10,999 nt of DNA from an uncultured bacterium. GTDB lineage: Bacteria > Patescibacteriota > Minisyncoccia > Phycocordibacterales > CAWITU01. The notes beneath the pieces were generated by a model. It made no database searches. It was not told the DNA's origin and saw only the letters and a program-made list of their open reading frames with translations. Below, one piece after another: positions 1 to 6,228 of this stretch. Numbering within the stretch: the stretch's first letter is position 1; every line of letters begins with the position of its first letter. The stretch covers positions 1 to 10,999 of the forward strand of contig CAJBRS010000018.1 in the NCBI GenBank assembly GCA_903958115.1, written 5' to 3'. The position numbers were made by a program, and so were the translations under genes.

Positions 1-259
1 CTACCCAATCCTTTACCTTTATCAAACGAGCTTCTATCTTATCTAATGTGGAATGAAATACAATTCCAGCATTATGCAGATTAACAAGAGAAAGCGTTCT
101 GCGCAAGGCAAACCATTTTTGTTTTATAACATGGTCTGTCTTGTGGCCACGAGAGAAAAAGATATAGCTCTTCCCTGTCTTTTCCTTATACAAACCAGCT
201 CCGAGCATTGTTACAATGCCAAGAAGCGAGCCGATAAAAAATATTAAGGGAATAACCAT
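1..259 (-). CDS. Small membrane protein, C-terminus cut by window edge
   Basis: I do not recognise this gene. The frame is open from an ATG at 257-259 to the left edge (86 codons, no stop), so the protein is partial. Residues 2-23 form one hydrophobic segment (MVIPLIFFIGSLLGIVTMLG and onward) with few charges before it, so it is a membrane anchor or an uncleaved signal. The rest is basic and polar (KEKTGKSYIFF, KQKWFALRRTLSLVN, STLDKIEARLIKVKDW), suggesting an N-out single-pass protein with a cytoplasmic tail. The start lies 11 bases after the tsf stop, so it is probably co-transcribed with rpsB-tsf. There is no Shine-Dalgarno motif. A reading frame on the opposite strand here is poorer and looks like a shadow. 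Existence as a gene is fairly sure; function is unknown. Confidence 0.6.
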   Translation of the reverse strand, partial: MVIPLIFFIGSLLGIVTMLGAGLYKEKTGKSYIFFSRGHKTDHVIKQKWFALRRTLSLVNLHNAGIVFHSTLDKIEARLIKVKDWV

Positions 260-270
260 AAACGATTATC

Positions 271-858
271 TTACTTGCCACCGACAGAAAAACGAGAGAA
301 TCGAACAATTTCTGTCTTCTCACCAAATTTTTGAACAGCATTTGAAATAAGAGTGGCGATAGTCAAATCATCATTCTTAATAAATGGCTGCTCAAGTAAA
401 ATCTTGTCGGCAAAGTATGAGGTGATCTTGCCCTCTAAAATTTTTGCTTTCAATTCTTCCGGCTTACCTTCTGTCTCCTTGGCGAAAACTTCTGATGCCT
501 TTGCTCTAGCAGCTTCGTCAATATCTCCTGAAGACAAAAAATCTGGATTAGTAGCAGCAACCTGCATTGCAATGTCTCTAGCAAGAGCTTTAAATTCTTC
601 GTTATTAGATACGAAATCAGTCTCACAGGCAAGCTCCACAATAGCCCCCACAGTGCCGTTACCGTGTATATAGGAAGCGATAACACCAGCCCCTAGAGTA
701 CGATCACCCTTCTTAGCAGCCACTTCAGCACCCTTCTTGCGTAAAAGTATAAGAGCCTTTTCCATGTCGCCACCAGCTTCTTCTAGAGCCTTCTTACACT
801 GCATAACAGAGATACCTGTTTTGTCTCGCAAATCCTTAATTTGTTCTGTGGTGATCAT
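271..858 (-). CDS. tsf: Translation elongation factor Ts (EF-Ts), short form
   Basis: EF-Ts is the guanine-nucleotide exchange factor that recycles EF-Tu from GDP to GTP in the cytoplasm. The 195-residue product starts with the UBA-like domain (residues 1-45: TTEQIKDLRDKTGISVMQCKKAL, a family hallmark). It then carries the core motif ELACETDFVSNNEEF (residues 75-89), whose TDFV contacts the EF-Tu nucleotide site. It is about 90 residues shorter than the E. coli protein, like the compact EF-Ts of Thermus and many small genomes, with only one full core repeat. It lies 73 bases downstream of rpsB, the classical rpsB-tsf order, separated by an inverted heptamer-repeat hairpin that could attenuate read-through. 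The ATG has only an A/T-rich leader and no Shine-Dalgarno motif. Stop is TAA. Confidence 0.97.
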   Translation of the reverse strand: MITTEQIKDLRDKTGISVMQCKKALEEAGGDMEKALILLRKKGAEVAAKKGDRTLGAGVIASYIHGNGTVGAIVELACETDFVSNNEEFKALARDIAMQVAATNPDFLSSGDIDEAARAKASEVFAKETEGKPEELKAKILEGKITSYFADKILLEQPFIKNDDLTIATLISNAVQKFGEKTEIVRFSRFSVGGK

Positions 859-876
859 ATTTTTTTAAAATATTAA

Positions 877-937
877 GTATCTAGTATGAAGTATGGAGAA
901 AAGAAAATTACTCCCTTTCCTGCTTCATACTCTATAC
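877..937. repeat. Inverted heptamer-repeat hairpin between rpsB and tsf
   Basis: On the plus strand 877-897 reads as three consecutive heptamers, GTATCTA-GTATGAA-GTATGGA. On the minus strand 937-924 reads GTATAGA-GTATGAA. The two arms therefore face each other, with a perfect 9-bp inverted repeat AGTATGAAG (883-891) / CTTCATACT (923-931). Inside the loop GGAG (895-898) can pair with CTCC (911-914). The arm at 931-937 contains the last sense codon and the TAG stop of rpsB. The same heptamer occurs at 10911-10931. It could be a dispersed repeat, an attenuator between rpsB and tsf, or an mRNA processing/stability hairpin. There is no good T-run immediately after the stem, so I do not call it a terminator. 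Confidence 0.7.
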
Positions 938-1642
938 TGCTTTTGTAATTTTGCCTGACTTATAAGCCTTAACAATTTCATCAATGAAAAAGGCTACGCT
1001 AGAAATAGAAGCGTCGTTACCAACAATAGGATACTCAAGCCCTTTAATATTATTATCAGAACCACAAAGAGCAATAACTGGAATTTTCTTGTCCTGAGCT
1101 TCTTTAATGGCGATGTGTTCCTTTTTAGCGTCGATAACAAAAACGGCTCCTGGCATAGAATTTAGATTGGTCAAACCAAAGAAAAACTTGTTTAGGTTTT
1201 CAATTTCTCGATCAATGAGTAGACGCTCCTTCTTTGTGTATTTTACCAACTCACCTTTTTCTTTTTGAGAATTTAGACTATGAAGCTTCGCAACACGGCT
1301 CTTAATTTCTTCAAAGTTGGTTAAAGTACCACCAATCCATCTTCCAGCAACATACGGCATATCGATTGATGAAGCTCCTCGAAGAATAGCTGGTTTCGCT
1401 TCATTCTTGCTACTAACAAAAAGAATGCTCTTTCCTTCACCAGCAATCTTTTTCACAAAATCTTTAGCAGATTCAAGTAATTCGTTTGTCTTTTCTAGGT
1501 TAATTATCTCTACCTTATTTTTAACCCCGAAAATGTAAGGGGTGGATGAAGGGTGGCGGCGAGAACGGCTAAAGCCGAAATGAGCCCCTGCTTTAAACAT
1601 GGTCTCGATAGCCTGATTGCTGGTTGTATTCGTTGTTGACAT
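932..1642 (-). CDS. rpsB: 30S ribosomal protein S2 (uS2)
   Basis: S2 binds the 30S subunit near the head-body junction and is needed to recruit S1 in bacteria that have S1. The 236-residue protein shows the family motifs in order: AGAHFGFSRSRRHP (residues 18-31), YIFGVKNKVEIINLEKT, the RWIGGTLTNF motif, then PGAVFVIDAKKEHIAIKEA and PVIAL. Length is normal for the family. The ATG at 1640-1642 is preceded by ACCT and no Shine-Dalgarno motif; a promoter-like pair lies just upstream (1654-1682), giving an almost leaderless transcript. It opens the rpsB-tsf-(membrane protein) unit. The last sense codon and TAG stop fall inside a GTATAGA copy of the heptamer repeat, so the C-terminal residue may be repeat-derived. 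Confidence 0.97.
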   Translation of the reverse strand: MSTTNTTSNQAIETMFKAGAHFGFSRSRRHPSSTPYIFGVKNKVEIINLEKTNELLESAKDFVKKIAGEGKSILFVSSKNEAKPAILRGASSIDMPYVAGRWIGGTLTNFEEIKSRVAKLHSLNSQKEKGELVKYTKKERLLIDREIENLNKFFFGLTNLNSMPGAVFVIDAKKEHIAIKEAQDKKIPVIALCGSDNNIKGLEYPIVGNDASISSVAFFIDEIVKAYKSGKITKAV

Positions 1643-1653
1643 AGGTAGCGGTC

Positions 1654-1682
1654 AGTTTAGCAAAAGTCTGCTTTTAACGCAA
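1654..1682 (-). promoter_or_regulatory. Putative promoter of rpsB
   Basis: On the minus strand the sequence has TTGCGT (1677-1682), a 17-base spacer and TAAACT (1654-1659), preceded by TGC, so the -10 is of the extended TGn type. Only 11 bases separate the -10 from the ATG, so the predicted transcript would have a leader of about 4-5 bases. The spacer contains an imperfect palindrome AAAAG-CAGA-CTTTT (1662-1675) that could be an operator. It lies just after the terminator of the upstream surface-protein gene, as expected for an independent unit. Confidence 0.5.
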
Positions 1683-1690
1683 TAGCAAGA

Positions 1691-1722
1691 GAGAAAACGG
1701 GGGCTATCTCCCCCGTTTTCTC
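1691..1722 (-). terminator. Intrinsic terminator after the surface-protein gene
   Basis: A perfect 13-bp inverted repeat (GAGAAAACGGGGG / CCCCCGTTTTCTC) with a 6-base loop begins 11 bases after the stop of the 1733-4900 gene. The five G:C pairs and the A/T-rich stem base with following CTCTTT-like pyrimidines fit a rho-independent terminator. The T-tract is partly inside the stem, so the structure could act in both directions. Confidence 0.8.
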
Positions 1723-1732
1723 CAAATAAATC

Positions 1733-4700
1733 TTAGTTCTCAATGATTGTGGGATTTACTGAACAACTAGCGGTTTTACTAACAACAGAGTTAAGCCCTC
1801 GACTAATACATCGAAGAGTATAGGTGGCCGAGGAGGTCAAAGCCCCTCCTTGCATTGATGCGGTACTGTCACCATTGGTATCAAGTATTATGGCTTGATC
1901 ATTAATACCTACCCCATTCAAGGTACAAGAATTGGCCCCTTGAATACTCCAATTCAAAGTACATTTTCCTCCTGATTGAACACGAGCGGGACTAGATGTG
2001 AATTCGATATTAGCCGAAGAAGCTGGAGGGTTACAGCTAGCAACCCCGTCTGTGGTAGAACACCCATTCAAACAGCCACCATTAGATACCGTCACACCAC
2101 AACTATCAACCAAATTACCTGTAGTAGAAGAACAGAATGTTCCAGGAGTTGTAACACAAGTACAAATATTACTAGGGTTTAAAGATTCCCCCGTTGGACA
2201 ATTTGTACACGTTCCAGCATCAGTAGCCCCATTTGAACATACCGAGTCATTTATATTTATTGTATATGAAGACCAATCAGAAGTAGCCCCCTGAGAGTCT
2301 TGTGCCATCACCTCAAACGTCTTTGCTCCAGATGTTGCCCAAGCAAAACTTCTACTTAACCCAAAACCAGATGGAGAAAGCTCCGTCCATTGATCTACTA
2401 CTCCATTATTGTTCCAGTCAAATCCGTACATTATATTATCTCCGTCTTGATCTGTTGAGGAAGCGTTGAAGATGTACGAGGTTGTAGTGGTGCCAGTTGT
2501 AGGGCCTGTGATTATAGGTGCTGTAGGAGGATGATTGTCTGGGGAAACATCAGTAGCGGTTAGGTTGTAGGTGATAGTTTGACTAGGAATATTCACAACA
2601 TAGGTCCCTGGTGAAACACTACGCCCCATCCCAGAATCATATGGGTAAGCAATTCCATAATTATCAACTTGTAACGGAACATTATTGCCATAACATCCAG
2701 CGCTTTGACCTCCTACAATAGACCCAGTTCTAGTATCGTAATACCTATAATAAAATTTACCGTAGGTAGAGCTAAAATTAAACTTCGGAGCTATTGCCCC
2801 TGCCGTGGTCACAGTACAATCCTGTGTTGTGGCTGATGTTGCAGTACAGGTCATACCAGAAGTATTTGTGATTGTCTGAGATGACAGAGGAGCAAGAACA
2901 AGAGGAATATAAACATCAAAATAAAAACTGTAGGAATAACCCAAAATAGAACCAACATCATGATAATGGGTAACAAAATCTTTAGAAGAACAAGATAATG
3001 CTGAAGGAGTAGCACTATCTCTCCATTCTCCGTAAGGAGAATCTCCTGAAAAACCTGTTCCAAACCAAGAAATATCTTGGGAAGTCTGTGGAAGCAGAGA
3101 AAGTGTCAGATGAGTTCCTACAGGCACAGAAGAACCATCTGCAATTATTGCCCCTGTATCTTTATTTTTAATCTGAGCATGATAAGTCACAGAGACATTA
3201 GGATTTTGAAGGGCGGGTGTCCACCAAGATCCTCCCCAACGATTTGCGAAATTATCTAGATTAACCACAGAAGTACCGCTCCACACCACATCTTTTGCTT
3301 CGGCCTTAGGAGTAGACAATATCACCCCTAAAGTAATTAAACCAAACAACAAAAAGACTGAAAAAGTTTTTTGCATATTAATCTTCTTTTTTGCTTTGAC
3401 CCAAAGAGCTAATGCAACCAAGACAACAATCAGAAGTAAGCTAATAATGAAAGCTCTCAGATCTGAGCCTTCTCCTCCTTTTTTACATTTTGTTGGGTCA
3501 AGCTTATTGCAGTCATACACAAGAGTTGAGCTTCCAACAAGTACTCCTGCATGATAGATCTCTGAAACTAAAGAAAAACTTGCTAGATCTCTCGAAGGTA
3601 TAAAATCTTTTTTCACAGCCATCATTGCTCCTGTAATTGAGCCATCATAAGTATAAGAGGTAACCTCGTTACCATTTGAGTCTACAATTTTTAGAACAAC
3701 CTTATTGTCTTCTACTACGTTGGAAGTACCGCTATTATTTACACAAGCAAAGACTGATGAGTTAGCCCCTTCCTTTAGAGGATATTGCAATATCGAAGGA
3801 AAACTCAAACGAACCTTGTCTACTCCAGTTCTGACAAAACGAAAATCTGCTACTGACTTGGCATCTTTATAATTTAGCTCGGCCACAAGGTAATACACAG
3901 CCTCGGTATTATCCTTAATATTTATCGAGACATTGCTAGAAGAATTAGCCTTAACTAAAGTACTCGTGGATATCGTCCTGATCAAATTGTTCTCAGTAAG
4001 AGCATCCCAACTGTAAAGCTTCCATGTCACGCCGACATTTTGTTCTACATTAGTAGTGTTGTTTACCTTTATCGAAATATTTGCAGGATCTTGTGGATCG
4101 ATCTGTGGAGGAAAAGCTGCAAAATGATAGGCCTCACCATTTATAGTTGCGGACGTTTTATCAAATTCAACACCGGAAGAAACACCACTAACAGAGAAAC
4201 TAAACGTATTTCCAATAACATCATCGGTAAAGCTAAGACCTAAAAGATTAAACTTTCTATCAGTAACAAAATACGTAGCAAGCTTGTAGTCACCTACCTT
4301 AGAGGCTAGTGGAACTTTCCAAGAAAATGATACCGGCACCGTACCACTTGCTGCTATAGAAAGATCATCTACTGCAATAAATTGGTCAACAACATCTGGA
4401 CCATTAGAGTCCTTTCCTATTCCCCTTTCTCTAAATATTTTTACATACAGAGAACCCCCTACCACCGGATAGCTGTTGTTGTTTCGAATATTCCCTACAA
4501 ATTGCATCGTCATGCCAGGGAGAGCATTTTTATTCAAAGAAGATATATCTGCATCGATGCTTCCAAAATTATAATAATCGAAGCAATTAACAGTGTTAGA
4601 TAAAGAGGTGGAAGTAGGGGTAGAAGCAGAAACACCAACAGCAGAAGGCGGAATATTTGGATTGCTAGAAGTGGACACAACAATACTAGGCCCTTTAGTA

Positions 4701-4900
4701 GTTAGTCCAGCCTGAGCTGTCTCAGTAGGAGTCTTAGAGTTTAGAATTGCCTGTATTTCTGCTGGAGAGAGGTATTTAGCGGCATCTGGGGAGATTCCAT
4801 AATCTTCCAAAGTATGTTTTTCCTGTGCCCCGACAAAAGCACTGAATCCTGTAAATACAAAAACTGCCACCAAAACAAACACCGACATTTTTTTAAACAT
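1733..4900 (-). CDS. Large secreted/membrane surface protein (apparent fusion of two genes)
   Basis: The 1055-residue product has no recognised family over its full length; function is unknown, probably cell surface. Residues 1-25 are a Sec signal peptide (hydrophobic core, then FVGA before QEK). Residues 105-465 are Asn/Ser/Thr-rich beta-sandwich, Ig/CARDB-like segments. A transmembrane helix (FIISLLLIVVLVALALWV, 484-501) and basic KAKKKIN follow. Met509 then starts a second typical signal peptide ending AEA (533-535). The second half has aromatic-rich segments with Cys pairs (536-780), a PKD-like domain (about 790-884) with an acidic DWNNNGVVDQW loop that could bind calcium, a Cys-rich stretch (887-957) and a C-terminal Ig-like domain (962-1048). 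It is flanked by its own promoter and terminator. The start fits the signal peptide but has no Shine-Dalgarno motif. It may be a natural fusion, a frameshift product, or a sequence error. Confidence 0.85.
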   Translation of the reverse strand: MFKKMSVFVLVAVFVFTGFSAFVGAQEKHTLEDYGISPDAAKYLSPAEIQAILNSKTPTETAQAGLTTKGPSIVVSTSSNPNIPPSAVGVSASTPTSTSLSNTVNCFDYYNFGSIDADISSLNKNALPGMTMQFVGNIRNNNSYPVVGGSLYVKIFRERGIGKDSNGPDVVDQFIAVDDLSIAASGTVPVSFSWKVPLASKVGDYKLATYFVTDRKFNLLGLSFTDDVIGNTFSFSVSGVSSGVEFDKTSATINGEAYHFAAFPPQIDPQDPANISIKVNNTTNVEQNVGVTWKLYSWDALTENNLIRTISTSTLVKANSSSNVSINIKDNTEAVYYLVAELNYKDAKSVADFRFVRTGVDKVRLSFPSILQYPLKEGANSSVFACVNNSGTSNVVEDNKVVLKIVDSNGNEVTSYTYDGSITGAMMAVKKDFIPSRDLASFSLVSEIYHAGVLVGSSTLVYDCNKLDPTKCKKGGEGSDLRAFIISLLLIVVLVALALWVKAKKKINMQKTFSVFLLFGLITLGVILSTPKAEAKDVVWSGTSVVNLDNFANRWGGSWWTPALQNPNVSVTYHAQIKNKDTGAIIADGSSVPVGTHLTLSLLPQTSQDISWFGTGFSGDSPYGEWRDSATPSALSCSSKDFVTHYHDVGSILGYSYSFYFDVYIPLVLAPLSSQTITNTSGMTCTATSATTQDCTVTTAGAIAPKFNFSSTYGKFYYRYYDTRTGSIVGGQSAGCYGNNVPLQVDNYGIAYPYDSGMGRSVSPGTYVVNIPSQTITYNLTATDVSPDNHPPTAPIITGPTTGTTTTSYIFNASSTDQDGDNIMYGFDWNNNGVVDQWTELSPSGFGLSRSFAWATSGAKTFEVMAQDSQGATSDWSSYTININDSVCSNGATDAGTCTNCPTGESLNPSNICTCVTTPGTFCSSTTGNLVDSCGVTVSNGGCLNGCSTTDGVASCNPPASSANIEFTSSPARVQSGGKCTLNWSIQGANSCTLNGVGINDQAIILDTNGDSTASMQGGALTSSATYTLRCISRGLNSVVSKTASCSVNPTIIEN
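3374..3394 (-). other. Fusion junction with A-AAA-AAG slippery sequence and internal start
   Basis: On the minus strand the codons for residues 503-509 are GCA AAA AAG AAG ATT AAT ATG. They contain the heptamer A-AAA-AAG in the reading phase used for -1 frameshifting (as in E. coli dnaX). Slipping back one base gives GAA GAT TAA, a stop at 3378-3380, one base before the ATG at 3374-3376. That ATG starts a signal peptide. So a one-base slip or one extra A turns the single frame into two ORFs: 507 residues (ending just after a transmembrane helix) and 547 residues. The purine-rich AAGAAG before the ATG could help internal initiation. Confidence 0.6.
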
Positions 4901-4918
4901 GGCTAATGTAGATAAATT

Positions 4919-4947
4919 TTAATAGTAATATTTACTATTAATTGTAA
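4919..4947 (-). promoter_or_regulatory. Putative promoter with overlapping palindrome, surface-protein gene
   Basis: The minus strand has TTACAA (4942-4947), a 17-base spacer and TATTAA (4919-4924); TAAAAT at 4916-4921 is an alternative -10. A perfect 9-bp inverted repeat TAATAGTAA / TTACTATTA with a 3-base centre (4920-4940) covers the -10 and most of the spacer, where a repressor or other dimeric regulator would bind. The region follows directly after the prfA terminator, so an independent promoter is expected. The pure A/T composition of the palindrome raises the chance of coincidence. Confidence 0.45.
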
Positions 4948-4951
4948 CACG

Positions 4952-4981
4952 AAAAAACTTGTGCTTCGTTTTCAGCACAAG
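4952..4981 (-). terminator. Intrinsic terminator after prfA
   Basis: On the minus strand an 8-bp perfect stem CTTGTGCT / AGCACAAG (4974-4981 and 4958-4965) with an 8-base loop is followed directly by six T residues (4952-4957). This is a standard rho-independent terminator 17 bases after the prfA stop, closing the rpmE-prfA unit. Confidence 0.9.
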
Positions 4982-4982
4982 G

Positions 4983-4991
4983 TTATCCACA
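4983..4991. promoter_or_regulatory. Perfect consensus DnaA box
   Basis: TTATCCACA on the plus strand matches the bacterial DnaA-box consensus at all nine positions. It lies between the prfA stop and its terminator, beside a very A/T-rich stretch (4905-4957). I see no second perfect box nearby and no dnaA or rpmH gene, so an origin is not supported. It may be a regulatory or titration site, or chance. Confidence 0.3.
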
Positions 4992-4998
4992 TGAGCCA

Positions 4999-5940
4999 TT
5001 AAACAGGTTTATTTATAGCCTCAATTATAGGATCAAGATTCCCTTCAAAAATAGTCTCTATATTATGCCAAGATTCTTTTATGCGATGATCTGTAATACG
5101 ATCTTGTAAAATATTATAAGTACGAATCTTTTCAGAACGATCTCCGGTTCCTATCTGTTCTTTTCTATCAGCCGAATATTTTTTAGCTTCCTCTTCCTCT
5201 TTTAAAGCTTCAAGTTTAGCTATAAGAATAGACATGGCCCTCTCACGATTCTTGAGCTGACTTCTTTCTGCTGTACTGCGCACATCAATGCCCGTTGGCT
5301 TGTGGATCAAACGCACTGCCGTTTCAACTTTGTTTACATTTTGACCACCAGCACCACCAGAACGAGATGTTTCGACTTCAATATCTGTAGGTAAAATTAC
5401 AATACTGGTCTTTTTTCGTATTGGTAAAATAGCCACTGAAGCAGTGGAAGTATGAACTCTTCCAGACTTTTCCGTTTCTGGAATTCTTTGAATACGATGT
5501 ACTCCAGTCTCGTAGCGCATCATGCGATACACCTCCCTACCCTTGATTTCAAACGAAGCCTCCTTGTATCCTCCAATGGAATTCTTAGACTCATCTAATA
5601 CTTTTACCTGCCATCCTTTCATTGCTGCATACTTTCTATACATTGAAGCTAACTGCTCTGCAAAAAGAGCGGCCTCATCTCCACCAGCACCAGCCCTAAC
5701 CTCCAAAACAATTTCATTAGGAAATTTTTCTTCTTCTTTTTCTTCTTTTACTATCGATTCAATCTGAGTCAATAATGATTCTTTCTGCAAACGAATAGTC
5801 TCTAGCTCTTCATCGGCCATTTCTTTCATCGAAGGATCAGAGGTCATAGCCAAAACATCAGCTTCTTGTTTAAGAAGCCTCTCTATTTCAGACGCGAGAA
5901 ATGCCGTCTTTGGGTTTTCTTTATAAATAGATAGATCCAT
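4999..5940 (-). CDS. prfA: Peptide chain release factor 1 (RF1)
   Basis: RF1 reads UAA and UAG in the ribosomal A site and triggers peptidyl-tRNA hydrolysis. The 313-residue product has RAGAGGDEAALFAEQL (82-97), the codon-recognition tripeptide in the P-x-T form (PET, 154-156, in QRIPETEKSGRVHTS), which marks RF1 rather than RF2 (SPF), and the catalytic GGQ (198-200) in SGGAGGQNVNKVETAVRLIH. The C-terminal part keeps ERSQLKNRERAM and GDRSEKIRTYNILQDRITDHR. It is about 45 residues shorter than E. coli RF1, with the loss in N-terminal domain 1. No in-frame ATG or break upstream suggests a longer version, since rpmE ends 15 bases before the start. It is probably co-transcribed with rpmE, an arrangement common in several phyla. 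The ATG has no Shine-Dalgarno motif; a hairpin ends 5 bases before it. prmC, its usual methylase neighbour, is not in the window. Confidence 0.97.
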   Translation of the reverse strand: MDLSIYKENPKTAFLASEIERLLKQEADVLAMTSDPSMKEMADEELETIRLQKESLLTQIESIVKEEKEEEKFPNEIVLEVRAGAGGDEAALFAEQLASMYRKYAAMKGWQVKVLDESKNSIGGYKEASFEIKGREVYRMMRYETGVHRIQRIPETEKSGRVHTSTASVAILPIRKKTSIVILPTDIEVETSRSGGAGGQNVNKVETAVRLIHKPTGIDVRSTAERSQLKNRERAMSILIAKLEALKEEEEAKKYSADRKEQIGTGDRSEKIRTYNILQDRITDHRIKESWHNIETIFEGNLDPIIEAINKPV

Positions 5941-5945
5941 AAGAA

Positions 5946-5975
5946 CTACAAAACCCTACTTTGAGGATTTTGTAG
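5946..5975 (-). other. Hairpin enclosing the rpmE stop, just before prfA
   Basis: An 8-bp inverted repeat CTACAAAA / TTTTGTAG with a 14-base loop holds the rpmE TAG stop in its loop and ends 5 bases before the prfA ATG. Ribosomes finishing rpmE would melt it, so it could couple prfA translation to rpmE. It is A/T-rich and weak, and partly coding, so it may be chance. Confidence 0.3.
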
Positions 5976-6189
5976 ATTTCTTTGCTTTTGCACCTGCAGC
6001 ACGATTCTTGAATCGCTCTACACGGCCAGCTGTATCAAGCACCTTCTCATTTCCAGTATAGAATGGGTGGCAAGCACTACAGATTTCAACTTCAATTTTC
6101 TCTTTAGTAGAACCAAAAGAATACTTGGCGCCACAAGCGCAAGTTATGTCTGCTTTAGGGAAATATGTTGGATGTGTGTCGGTTTTCAT
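5956..6189 (-). CDS. rpmE: 50S ribosomal protein L31 (bL31), zinc-binding type
   Basis: bL31 bridges the 50S central protuberance and the 30S head. The 77-residue protein has all four zinc ligands of the C+ (type A) form: Cys17 and Cys19 in CACG, and Cys37 and Cys40 in CSACHPFYTGNEK. The family signature DTAGRVERFKNR follows. A Lys/Ala/Ser-rich tail (about residues 65-77) is extra and likely disordered, contacting rRNA. It stands 24 bases after the murein-hydrolase gene with a good promoter overlapping the end of that gene, and is followed 15 bases later by prfA. The ATG is preceded by AACCT, with no Shine-Dalgarno motif and only about 3 bases of predicted leader. Stop is TAG. Confidence 0.96.
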   Translation of the reverse strand: MKTDTHPTYFPKADITCACGAKYSFGSTKEKIEVEICSACHPFYTGNEKVLDTAGRVERFKNRAAGAKAKKSTKSSK

Positions 6190-6199
6190 AGGTTTGGAG

Positions 6200-6228
6200 A
6201 GTATAACAGACTTCTAATTACCCTGCAA
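6200..6228 (-). promoter_or_regulatory. Putative promoter of rpmE-prfA
   Basis: The minus strand has TTGCAG (6223-6228), a 17-base spacer and TATACT (6200-6205) preceded by TGT, giving an extended -10 (TGTTATACT) that matches the consensus at all but one core base. The -35 lies inside the last codons of the upstream hydrolase gene. Ten bases separate the -10 from the rpmE ATG, so the leader would be only about 3-4 bases. Confidence 0.6.

Noticed and set aside
53..247. 64-codon plus-strand frame near the left edge
   Set aside because: The opposite strand carries a continuous frame with a clear transmembrane start, properly spaced after tsf, which explains the region better.
1733..4900. Pseudogene call for the long surface-protein gene
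   Set aside because: The frame is fully open and both halves keep intact secretion signals and domains; at most a one-base change joined two good genes.
4900..5001. Replication origin in the prfA-surface gene gap
   Set aside because: Only one perfect DnaA box, with no box cluster and no origin-linked genes; the A/T-rich part is explained by a promoter and terminator.
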